Under the pieces are notes generated by a model. That model had not been told where the DNA came from and ran no database searches. It was given only the letters and a program-made list of their open reading frames with translations. Positions 10,416 to 20,088 of a DNA stretch of 64,000 nt are shown piece by piece. The stretch comes from Melampsora larici-populina 98AG31. Lineage: Eukaryota; Basidiomycota; Pucciniomycetes; Pucciniales; Melampsoraceae. Position numbers and translations under genes: made by a program. The DNA lies in the NCBI RefSeq assembly GCF_000204055.1, contig NW_006768883.1:1-64000 (forward strand), in the 5' to 3' direction. Position 1 is the stretch's first letter; every line of letters starts with the position of its first letter.

Positions 10416-10544
10416 CCCCCCCCTCAACAATGCCATGATACATGGGTACAAAAGAAACATAAGATCATAAGAAAGAAAACATAGAAAACATAGAAAACTG
10501 TTACACAAGAAAAAAAATCTAAGAGAAAACCCCCCAAGGCCTGA

Positions 10545-11375
10545 TCATCCTGTAAAGCCTATATCAAGCTCAGCAAATTGGGCTGAGGCTAGATCAATGT
10601 TGCAAGTGGATTTTGCTTTGTCTTTTTCCTTTTCACAGAGTTCCTTCTTGGCCCGTTTTTCACAATCAGCTATAACATGACCTGGATCCTTGCAATAGAA
10701 ACAGAGTTTCTTGATGTCTACCTGCATAACGGATGACTCTCCAGTAGTTGATCCAATAGAAACAGCAGCTGCTGACAATGCACAAGACATCTCACCGGAC
10801 GAGATAGAAGAAGTTTTATTCGAGTCGATCTTGTATTCAAAAGTGTGTTCAAGAAATTCGTAATTGTCGGGCATACTGATCAGTTGTAATATCGCTAGAG
10901 TGTCATCGCCAATGGATAGACCAATTCTTGAGAGTCTATCACTAGTGTCTCTCATTAATGCTAGGTGTGCGTCGATAGTTGTAGTGGTTGAATCAAATTT
11001 CATCAAGGTGATTTGCCAAAGACTGGCTACTCTAGCTGCAAACGAGATACCGGAGAATTGAGCCTTCAAGGCTGCATATTTTGCCGCTGGGGTTTCTAAA
11101 TGACGTATGGATAATCCTAATGAACAATCGATTGTCCAACTCAAAACACCATCTACATAATCGGCTTGTTCCACATCGTAAGATTTGTGCGTTTTCACCA
11201 TCAAAGGATTGAGATAAGATTTGGCACCAGGTGTGAAGACTAGAAATTGTTCGATGTTGTAGTCCCATTCATCCCAATTGGACCCATCACGAGTAAGTGT
11301 CTTCACTTGGTCAAGTTTGATTACTTTAGAAAGAAAAATTGCTCCAGCAGACGGAGATTTGTCGGAAGTCGACAT
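10545..11375 (-). CDS. gag: Copia-type Gag polyprotein (UBN2-like)
   Basis: 276 codons, starting at the ATG at 11375 (MSTSDKSPSAG). The frame is open 15 codons further upstream but without an ATG. The early motif LTRDGSNWDEWDYNIEQFL resembles the start of copia Gag. The middle is helical, and a single CCHC zinc knuckle, CFYCKDPGHVIADC, lies near residue 225. Gag forms the particle that packages the element RNA. The end at 10545 is a normal stop with no continuation into pol. An intact gag without any pol is unusual and defines the TR-GAG class. Confidence 0.85.
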   Translation of the reverse strand: MSTSDKSPSAGAIFLSKVIKLDQVKTLTRDGSNWDEWDYNIEQFLVFTPGAKSYLNPLMVKTHKSYDVEQADYVDGVLSWTIDCSLGLSIRHLETPAAKYAALKAQFSGISFAARVASLWQITLMKFDSTTTTIDAHLALMRDTSDRLSRIGLSIGDDTLAILQLISMPDNYEFLEHTFEYKIDSNKTSSISSGEMSCALSAAAVSIGSTTGESSVMQVDIKKLCFYCKDPGHVIADCEKRAKKELCEKEKDKAKSTCNIDLASAQFAELDIGFTG

Positions 11376-11674
11376 AATCGGTTCTTCAAAAGTCGAAATG
11401 GTGGGTTCTTCAAAGATCAAGCTAGCTACTTGTCACAACAAGTAAAACAAAAAGATCCAAGGACGTCAATCACACAAGATTGACCGAAAAGACAAAAGTC
11501 ACAAAGTGACACAAAAACAACAGAACACAAAAACGAGTTTATTAACGAGAACAAAGTAAGGTTGCAGTACCTTTAGAATGAGGGATTAACAAATCTGGTG
11601 AAGAAGAAGATGAATTTGGAACTAGTAAGGCAATAATGTCTAGATTTTCTGATTCTTGTGCTCGAGTAAGCGGA

Positions 11675-11686
11675 GGGCTCATAACC
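11675..11686 (-). promoter_or_regulatory. Primer-binding site matching initiator-tRNA anticodon arm
   Basis: Plus-strand GGGCTCATAACC directly abuts the LTR. It is the anticodon-arm sequence of initiator tRNA-Met (anticodon CAT). The minus-strand RNA is therefore complementary to an internal half-tRNA. This mode of priming is established for Ty1/copia elements such as Drosophila copia. Confidence 0.75.
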
Positions 11687-11833
11687 TGTTGGGACACAAA
11701 TAGGTTTATTACAAACTAACTAAAATTGTAAGTACATTTTATAGAGAAATAACGGCATGGCGTTGGTGAGGATAGCCGCCACGCTAATGCTGAAACACAG
11801 CGTCTCGGACCCTGGAAACCCTTGACCCTAACA
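11687..11833 (-). repeat. 5' LTR of the gag-only element
   Basis: This is the direct-repeat partner of 10269-10415, same length, a few substitutions apart. It is followed on the minus strand immediately by the primer-binding site. Confidence 0.92.
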
Positions 11834-12164
11834 GTTTCGAGTTGACGGACACAACTTATGGCTCACCTGTTTTGGTGGGTGTACAGACACTGAGACGTTG
11901 TATATACGGTACATCTGACGGACGGCGTACCCGGGGTCAAGTCTAGAGCTCACGTGATTTTCCCCTAATCTGAAACCAAAATTCCCTGGGGAAAATCAGT
12001 TTTTTTTGTAGTGATTTGGATGTACCAGTGAAACTAATGACACTTGTGTGCATCCGAGTATGTACCTAGCTTAACACAAGCCCCTAACCCCCGCAGAGAC
12101 GTCCCCCGGAGCCTGCGGAGGGGGGGCTTGCGACTTATCGGCAAATTTGGCCTGATACCAAATT

Positions 12165-13170
12165 CGGTTTGGCTGGGACCATCTCCAGCCAGCATTTACA
12201 CCACCTTCTGTTCAACAAACCCCTCAGACAGCTCTAGTAAGATGTCTAGGTATTATTTTTCTCCATCTTTTTGTGTACTCAGATTCTCCATATTCTTCAT
12301 AACGGCTCAAGGAGGTCAATGTCTAAAAAAATAAAAAAATAACTTAAAATATGATTCTGCTGCGACTACAGACACATTTACATATAAAAATATACTAGCC
12401 CAATCAGCGGCGGGCGCCGCATTATTCAACCATATCCAATTACTTTAGCAATTTGACACTATTTTCTTGTGAGGATTTATTTCATCTACCTCTCATCCTG
12501 GAATCTATCCATGCAAGCTTTCGAACATCCCCAGGTGTACACATCACACATTCAGTTTCTTATGACATGCCAAACACCCCAATTCATAAGCACAGCTCAC
12601 AACTAAGCGCCAAAATTGTGACACCAAAAGTAGAAGACACTTAAAAAATATGTCTGCAAACACCTAAACCTGAAATCATACTCTCATGAAGAAACACAAT
12701 AATGTGTACATTTCCCCCTAGGATTTGTAATCATTGGGATTGGTCCAAAACCTGGCACCGCCACTGCAGAACTTGAATGATTACGTAAATCACTTGGAGG
12801 GGACTGTACATACCAAACAGGTTGAAGAATGTTGCATCCACAATCAAAAATAACAATGGAGAGTGTGTCTGTGTTTTTTTGTAACTTCACAGAAATACAT
12901 CTAAGACTTTTGTCTTTGATTCTTTGTTAAAGACTTTTCTTTTCCTTTCCTTTCTCTTCTTCTTCAACTCAACCTTCAGGAGTAGCATATGCATAAAAAA
13001 ATTTCAATCTCAAGACCAAAAAGAAACCCATCATAATCAGTTTTAAAAAGTTAATAAACTCTTCCAGGCTTAACAACAGAAAAAACCAATAATCATACAT
13101 AGAAACACATTATTTTTTGAATTTTTTCCAACCCTCAGGCCTTCTTCTTGAAGCAGAACAAACCTCATCT
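12165..13170. other. AT-rich stretch, no gene recognised
   Basis: It contains low-complexity A/T tracts and a short GC palindrome near 12408. I see no coding signal or repeat ends. Confidence 0.45.
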
Positions 13171-13174
13171 TTGC

Positions 13175-13441
13175 TCAACCCATTCCCATCAATTCCCAAC
13201 TCTTTCCAATAATTTCACAATCCTTGATTTTTTTGTCATCAAAAAAAAAGTCACAAAGTTTGATAGTATTCCTTTCCTTTCCACCGTGATGATTTATACT
13301 ACTTTCTAAAGAAGAAAGTTTGATAGCATCCAATAATCTTTTCCAACCAATTTTACAAACCTTTAAATTTCCTTTTATTGTATCAAGCCAACCATTTTTA
13401 ACATCATATGTACTACAATATCTAATTCCAAACCTGTTCAA
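13175..13441 (-). other. Unrecognised open frame, possibly gene remnant
   Basis: It reads FGIRYCSTYDVKNGWLDTIK early and ends ELMGMG. The sequence upstream (13445-13620, minus) continues protein-like but with a stop in between. I do not recognise a family. It could be the antisense of a decayed gene, because the plus strand also reads protein-like with stops. I therefore list it without a function. Confidence 0.25.
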
Positions 13442-13692
13442 TGGTTTTATTTCAAGTTAAGTTAGATCTTCACCGACTAAACATACATCTAATAAAAAAG
13501 TATCAACATCTTTACCCACAATGAAATGACCTTCAATGAAGTGTAACACATGAACGTTCAAAGCATATGCATAGAAATGCCTTTCAATCAGATATCTAGT
13601 AAGAATTCCAAGGCCAGCACTCCTAAATTTGTCGAAAAAAGATACAAGTTAAAACATGTTTTTACAAAAAATCAAGTCATAAAAAGGTTTAC

Positions 13693-14935
13693 CTATGAAT
13701 CGTTCCAAAGTCTGTAGATACATTTAGATTCAGTTTCCAAAGAAGATCGATGATAACCAATCAATTGACAAAATTCTTGATTGGTTCTTACAATCTCACG
13801 TGCCCTACGCCAAACACAAGCTGGAATAGGTAAAGTACTAAAGATTGGAGTATATTCTTGTAAAAGTCTATAAAAACAAATCTCAGATTCGATTCGATCA
13901 GATGTTGACAATGATGAGGTGATTGCCTGAAAATCAAATCAAATCAATAAAAAACCATTGAAAGTTTGGATTGAAAGCGTTGAGAATGTGATTCATAACT
14001 CACTAAGAGGTGAGATTGGAAATCTCCTATGGTCCTTAAAAGTTTGGACTTCATATCTGCAGAAGGTCTAAGAGATGGAAATCGGAAGGAAGTGAAAAGA
14101 AATGTCTAAAAGATGATGAAAATTCTCCTTCTTATTTCCACAAAACGATTCAAGTTTATAGTGAGGATAGAGAGGTAAAAATCAGTGTACATGCAATGAA
14201 TCCAATCTAGGAGCTTATGATGACCTTGTTGTAATCGAAACGGGTAAGATCTTTGAACCTTGAGCTATTTTGATCACTTTCAATAGGATTTCGATCTCTA
14301 AGTTCATTTCAATGATTGGCAGGAGTGATAGCATCAGACATACTACTGATTCGATTGGAGAAAAGACCTGGATATGACATGAGGATGTCATTGAAATCGA
14401 GTTTTGGCGAAAGGCTTCGCTCAGGAGGGTTAGGATTGCGCAGGTTTAATACTGAGGAGTGAGTTACTTGAGCCTTGGGTGGTAATCAGATGAGGTTGAC
14501 GTGAAGATGGCTCAGCTGCAAAACAAAATACACATAGAGGATCAGTCAATGTTAGGAATTGACCGAGTTTATGAGTTCAATGATCCACTCACTTATCCCT
14601 CAGCTTCCTGAGATCTGTACTGAGGAGCCTGTTCCGGTGGACGACAGGTTCTGATAGGATTGAAGATGATGTGGTGTGGTGATTGTTGGATCAATATCTA
14701 ATTGATTGTCGGTTTAAGTTATCCATCGCATTTTCCATAGACAACAACTCCGGTAATTGATTCAATGGATTCGTAACGTGAGTTTGTGAGGTGAATGAGT
14801 AGGTGAATGGAAGTGAGGGGATATATGCAGACAGAAATGTGTACCTGTTTCTGTAGGTGGTGAAGAATTGATTTGACGAGAAGAGCGAGGAATGAATTTG
14901 GGGTTAGGCGCGTGGTAATCAGATTAAATGCGTTG
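13693..14935 (-). pseudogene. Decayed ERT1/AcuK-type transcription factor
   Basis: The best-preserved exon (about 13927-13693) reads CFYRLLQEYTPIFSTLPIP, then ACVWRRAREIVRTNQEFCQL, then IGYHRSSL. In fungal gluconeogenesis regulators (ERT1/AcuK/AcuM) the PAS-like domain carries the same pattern, IPxCVWRRTGEI...NxEF..L.G. The preceding exon (about 14058-14004) ends SKLLRTIGDFQSHLL before a GTGAGT donor. Farther upstream lie LLDWIHCM-like and Ser/Pro-rich stretches typical of the N-terminal half. Several stops interrupt it, and no Zn2Cys6 cluster was found. The IS630-like transposon begins right beside the upstream end. Confidence 0.5.
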
Positions 14936-15275
14936 AACGTACAGTAGCTAAAGGCTACTTTGTGCTACCACTTGCATCCCCCGGCCCCGGGTCTGGGACC
15001 GGTCCCAAATGTTAGGGATTTGGAAAAACCAAAAATTTAGCTGCTAGGTTAGGGGTTAGTTTGCTGAGATGGGTCAGAACAAGTAAAATTTGATATTTCT
15101 GAGAAAAAATACACGTAGAAAACACACATTTAAGTTTAAACATACTCTATGTTGATTTGAACAGGCACAGAGGAAAAAATTCACGGTGCAGACAGTCTGA
15201 CAAACCTTGCTCCGCATCAAGACTTTCAATTATCTTATAGCACTGAAGAATATCATCATCTGAGATCTTTAATTA

Positions 15276-18082
15276 ATGGCTATTTCCAAACGAAAAAAAG
15301 CTCAACAATCACGACGAGCAAATGAAGCTGAAAGAATTAGAATTGACAATGAAATTATCTCATTTATCAAAAATCAAATAGCGGACTCTGAGGATGAAAA
15401 TAAATGTGGTGATGACCTTAATCAAAAACTATTTCCAGTCTTCCTCACTCGCGACTCAGGCGGACCAGCCGTTGGAAAGCGCAAGAACCACTTTGGAAAC
15501 TTAAAAAACTATAAAAAGCCAATCCCTCACCCAAATCACCTCAACAAGCAGCTAATCTCAAAACCAGTTCCCAAACAAACCTCCCATAATCGCCGAAAGA
15601 AAGCTCAGGCAGCGGTCGGTAAAAACACCGGCTTTATGGACAATTGGGCCAAGCCTCAACCTCCGACTGATGTTGCTGGAAGATCAGTGGTGTCACCCGA
15701 TGAACATACAACACCAAATTCTGACATTACAATAGATATTGAATCAGATCAATGTAGCACTGATTTAGATAATGAATCCAATCATACTGAAGACTTATCA
15801 GACGAGCTCGAAACCGCAAATACAGTCCATCAAGTCGATGCAGAATATGAAGAGTGGATAGCTTTATCAGTACAGAAAGTTCAAGTTACTCAAGAGGAAA
15901 AGGAAGCTTCAGAGAAGCTGTTAGAAGAGAAACGTTTGAAAGAAATTGATGATGAGTGGACTTTACTTGACCTCAAGATAAAAAGAGCTAAAATCAAATA
16001 CGAGGCTGCACACAAAGCTAACCCCAAGCACGATGTCTCTAATCTAGTATTGGATGAGCTCAGGGAGTTCAATTACCGTCGCAAGGAGCTCTCATTGGCA
16101 AAAGCAAAATCACCGGCCATTCAAGCTTCAATACTTACAGCACAAGCTTCTTTGCGTCGAATTCCCAACAATCGAAGGAAATTTACCTCGGGTGTGGGAA
16201 GAGCAAGAAAGACTCGAGCCCAAGCTAAACACCTGGACACGTTTGGAAGTTTGATCTTTTCTCAGTCAGGATTTGGGTCCAAACATCCTTCAATGTTGGA
16301 TGACCCCAAGCTTTCTGCTGCAATAATTACCTGGTCTTCTTCAAAGAAGCCTGGCGAGGTCAGTTGGTTTTCATTATTGTACAAACTGTTAAAGAATAGC
16401 TCGATCAATCAAACTTTGATCGCTTCCTTTACGGTTTTTTCGCCCAGGTTACTCCACGACGTTTCTGGGACTACATCAACAATGTAGCTCTACCAGTTTC
16501 TCATCCAGGCCAATCGATTTCTCTAGTCACAAGCTATCGCTGGATGCATCGCCTTGGGTTTTGCCCTCAGGAGTATCGCAAATCGTTGTATTTCGATGGC
16601 CACGAACGACCGGATGTTGTTGAATATCGAACTCGGTTCTTAGCCGAGGTTGCTGAACTTCGTAAGAGATCCCGAGTCTATGTTGGCGAGCATCTTGAAC
16701 AATCTGTTTCGATCGACCCTGAGATCCTTGGAGACAAACGCGAGACCGTTTTTGTTTATCACGACGAGTCCACTGTACATGCTAAAGATCGTCCTTGACT
16801 GTCGTGGCTCATGCCTGGAACAACTGAATATCGATCTAAAGACTCAGGTCGGCTCATTCACATCTCAGACTTCATTTGTGAGACTACAGGTCGGCTCGTT
16901 ATAACACAGGATCGTGTGGATAGTTTGAGATCCGAAGGTCATCAACCAGTCCTACCGAGTGTTAGTGATGCAGCTGTAGTTATACATCCGGGAAGCAAAG
17001 GTGATCCCTGGTGGAATATGAAGCAGTTGATAGCCCAAATTCAGACTCGTACTCTACCGATCTTTGAAGCGATGCATCCAAATTGTGAGGGTGTCTTTGT
17101 CTTTGACTGCTCTTCAGCTCATGAAGAATACGGGCAAAATGCATTACGTGTACAAAGCATGAGCCTCTCCTCTGCTGGGAAACAAGGCCACCTTTGACCG
17201 ACCATCATCCCTACTGATGATCCTCATATCCCTCACGAGCTCCGAGGTCAAACACAGCTCATGGTATTCCCGCCCGATCACCACGATCCCAAGCTTCGCG
17301 GTGAAGCTAAAGGCATGAAAGTAGTTCTGCAGGAACGTGGCCTATGGGAATACTACGAGAAACGAGCGACTTCTTTGAAACGACCTACCCTTAATGCAAA
17401 GTGTTCTGTCTGTAAAGCATCGGGAGCCAGCCAAGATGCTAAGAGACAAGCTGTTCGCCAGATTCAAGAAGCTGAAGCTCGCGGGTTTTTTGTTTCTGAG
17501 AATGTGGTTGATGTCGGAACCGAATTGGAACCTGAAAGAAGTGATTGTTGTTGGTACAAGATCCTCAGCTTACAGTCAGATTTCATGAATGAAAAGCCTC
17601 TTCTCCAGATGGTGATTGAAGAGGCGGGTCATGTCTGCTTATTCCTACCAAAGTTCCATTGTGATCTAAATCCAATTGAGCTCTTTTGGTCTTATATCAA
17701 AGATCGTAAGTGTTCTATTGTTTATCACTGTCTTGATGTTTGAAGATCTAAATTAAATCTATTGCAGAATTTCGCCAATCCGCCCTCCAGTGCACAACTT
17801 TCAAGACTGCGCAAGACCTTTTTGAGAAGGTTCGTAAAACCTGTCCTTTGGAAACTATCCGTAAATACTTTCGTAAAATTGATCGACAGCACTCTGTGTA
17901 TCAGTAAGTTGTTTTTCTCTTCTCACACATCTTCTGTGTCTGACTTGGGAATCTACCTATGTAGGCTGGGATTAACTGGTGCTGAGGCCGAGAAGATGGC
18001 AAAACGTTACCGAGGACACCGCACAATTCCCAAGACAGCTTTCTTGAATATTGAAGCAATCTGTAACCCAACTAACAAATAA
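15276..18082 (+). pseudogene. IS630/Tc1-like transposase, two in-frame TGA
   Basis: A consistent model joins 15276-16358, 16448-17705, 17768-17903 and 17965-18082. This gives 865 codons with GT-AG introns and phases that fit. Exon 1 is Lys/Glu-rich and probably DNA-binding or coiled coil. The catalytic acidic residues are seen in FVYHDESTVHAKD (Asp467), GVFVFDCSSAH (Asp581) and KFHCDLNPIELFW (Glu772), counting stops as residues. The chemistry would be cut-and-paste transposition in the nucleus. Two TGA codons, at 16796-16798 and 17195-17197, interrupt an otherwise open exon 2. This copy is probably recently inactivated. Confidence 0.85.
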
Positions 18083-18740
18083 AAAGCTCAGTAAAGCTTA
18101 GATGCACTGATCTTAGACCTCTTGCCTTAAAAACTCTTTTGAATCAAAGCTAGTTAGACACAAGTGACAGTTTCATTTAGTATTGATTGCTGCTTTTGAC
18201 CCGACTGCCCTTATCAATTTGTTCTTCTTAACTTGGTTTATTTACTATCTTGTTTCCTAGAGATTTGTGCTAGTGTTGTTAGTCTCCCTCACCTATCTTC
18301 GTAGTGAAATTCATTGTGGCATTGAATTTGGAGGATGTTTGATGTGAAAGCTAACTAATGCCATAGATTAGTACCCTAAGTTCATAGTGTGTGAATACAT
18401 ACCTCACTTGAGATATACTGGATACCTAAGGTCTTAGGCTACCTGCCCAAGGCCCTATACTATGTACCTTAGCCCCTAGGTACTTGAAATGTGGTCTTAA
18501 CCCATACCCCATACCCCTAACCCCTAACCTCTGACGGCCATAATTTACCCGGGTCCCAAATGTTGACCATTTCAAAAAAAAAAATGAAAAGTGCTTCAGA
18601 TGATCCTGAAAAGATATGCATAGATTAAGCTTCTTCTTCTGATTCCACCCATCTAATTGTTTCCTTGAAATATTGTTATTGAGATACCTATTGGTTAGCT
18701 CAAAAACGAAATTTCGTTTTGCAGTGAAAACCGTAGTACA
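18083..18740. other. 3' non-coding part of the IS630-like element
   Basis: This holds the element's 3' untranslated and subterminal DNA. A short CCCCTAA-type run lies at 18500-18530, too short and irregular to be a telomere. Confidence 0.5.
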
Positions 18741-19682
18741 GAGTAGCCTTTAGCTACTGTACAAACCTGGAAATTGTTAGTAGGGATTGGGAGTTTAATC
18801 AGGTTTTGCCGCCGAACACGGTTTACCTTTAACATTAATGATTTGGTTTTTTCGAGAGTTAAATCCATCTCTCTCATTACCAAATTGGTCTCCGTGGGTG
18901 TAACGTCATAAAGTACCACATCAAAGCTCAGCAAAGACTCTTGCACAATTCTAAATATATATCTAGATGCTGTAAGTCCTCACTTGTCTGGATCTGTTTC
19001 GATTTTCAATAAACTTATCCTTGTTTTCGCTCAGCCACGTTGCTTGAACATGGATAGCGAGACCGATAGTTCAGATTTGGATCAAAACAATCTTGACCTC
19101 GATCCATCTCTCTCGCAACAAACATTAACACCTCAAAAGTGTCTCCCACTGGTTGAACGAGTTTGTCACTATTTGGACAAACAGAACACCAACACGAAAT
19201 CTTTTATCCTGGCCTACCTACGCTCCACAAACGACAAAATTGTCAGACGCAAAAAACAGTGGGCATCTGTAACAAAAGGGTGGAAATCTACTGAAGCTGT
19301 ATTGGATGCGATTGAAGAGCTGGTCAATCAGAAGGCAGAATGTCGACCAAAATGGAATGATTGGGTTTTAAAAAAGGTAAACTTGACTACTTTCTTGGAC
19401 AATAAGCATATCACATAACTGATCAATACTCAAATTACGCACAGGCCAAGGTTATTGTAGCACAACAGTCGCCACCCAAAGGTGGCCTATATGTAAATAT
19501 AAATAAGTTAGATACATGTTTCTTTGATCATGAACAGGATGTTAAAAGAGAATCAGACATAGTTCAAAGTATGGACTTTCTCCATCAGTTGATTACTTCT
19601 AAGCTTGAACACGCGCACCAAGCCTGGAGTGCCGAGAGAAAACGATGTGCCAAACAGAAAGCTGGGAGAATTGATCAACGCC

Positions 19683-19960
19683 GCCACAGATACGATACTG
19701 GTATCGTATCGCCGATACCAGTACCGTACCGTGTCAACAAATACCTGGGGCGACAGTATCCAATATCGTACCTGAGTACAGGTACGATACCCAGAACCGT
19801 ACCGACGCTTGCGATACCTATATCACCTGTGGTCAGGTACCGTACTGAGTTGTAAGCAACAATACGGTACTATACCGTATCGTTCAGTATCAATGACGAT
19901 ACGATACGGTACCGTATCGTTGCTTACAAAGCCAGGTACTAAACCGTACCGACCCTTTTT
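19683..19960. repeat. Left subterminal repeats of hAT 1
   Basis: Overlapping short palindromic motifs of the type TACGATAC, GGTACGGTACC and CGTATCG recur about every 10-25 bp. A matching block lies at 23820-24045. Confidence 0.8.
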
Positions 19961-20088
19961 TCAGTTAGCTCCCGCAGCAAAACTCCCACAAACCAGCTAA
20001 ATCGATTTCACACCAAGAAATTACAGTAGGGAGGCACAAAGTAGAGAAATTAAAATAAAAGAGATAAAATCACACCCAGCCACGTCAA

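Larger units (their letters stand above)
10269..11833 (-). mobile_element. Gag-only copia-type LTR retrotransposon (TR-GAG)
   Basis: Two 147-bp direct repeats (10269-10415 and 11687-11833) bound the element, and GTTTC is duplicated at both ends (10264-10268, 11834-11838). On the minus strand the order is 5' LTR, primer-binding site, gag, polypurine tract, 3' LTR. There is no protease, integrase or reverse transcriptase, so it must be mobilised in trans. The LTRs differ at only a few positions, so insertion is fairly recent. It interrupts the right arm of the CACTA element. Confidence 0.93.
7418..12013. mobile_element. Non-autonomous CACTA (EnSpm) element, 4.6 kb, gene-fragment carrier
   Basis: Left end CACTACAAAAAAAACTGATT at 7418; right end is its reverse complement ending ...TAGTG at 12013. 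The 3-bp direct duplication ATT flanks both ends (7415-7417 and 12014-12016), as required for CACTA elements. The inverted similarity goes deeper, with shared blocks ACCAACCCAAAACAAA and AACGACTGC. This long right arm is broken by the retroelement at 10269-11833. No transposase is present. It holds an acyl-CoA dehydrogenase fragment, so it resembles a Pack-type element. Confidence 0.88.
7314..12160. mobile_element. Fold-back MITE split by the CACTA element
   Basis: The arms are 7314-7417 and 12017-12160, imperfect reverse complements. Shared motifs are TGGTATCA, the run GCAAGCCCCCCCTCCGCAGG, CTCCGGGGGAC and CTTGTGTTAAGCT. If the CACTA insertion and one copy of its ATT duplication are taken out, the arms meet across a short loop. 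That gives a hairpin element of about 250 bp with AATT on both outer sides. AATT is palindromic, so it is weak evidence for a duplication. A third related arm lies near 30.9 kb. Confidence 0.75.
14942..18759 (+). mobile_element. IS630/Tc1-like DNA transposon, complete, TA-flanked
   Basis: Its terminal inverted repeats begin CAGTAGCTAAAGGCTACT. The right end, read in reverse, is CAGTAGCTAAAGGCTACTCT. TA stands on both sides (14940-14941 and 18760-18761), the target duplication of the IS630-Tc1-mariner superfamily. The element is 3818 bp, longer than usual for Tc1 because of a four-exon transposase with a large N-terminal region. Confidence 0.88.

Noticed and set aside
18495..18535. Telomere-like CCCCTAACCCCTAACC run
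   Set aside because: Only two or three irregular units, inside the IS630-like element; not a telomere or subtelomeric array.
18695..18946. Minus-strand open frame beside the IS630-like element
   Set aside because: No family recognised. It could be the 5' part of the ERT1-like pseudogene, but I could not show it, so it is not annotated as a gene.
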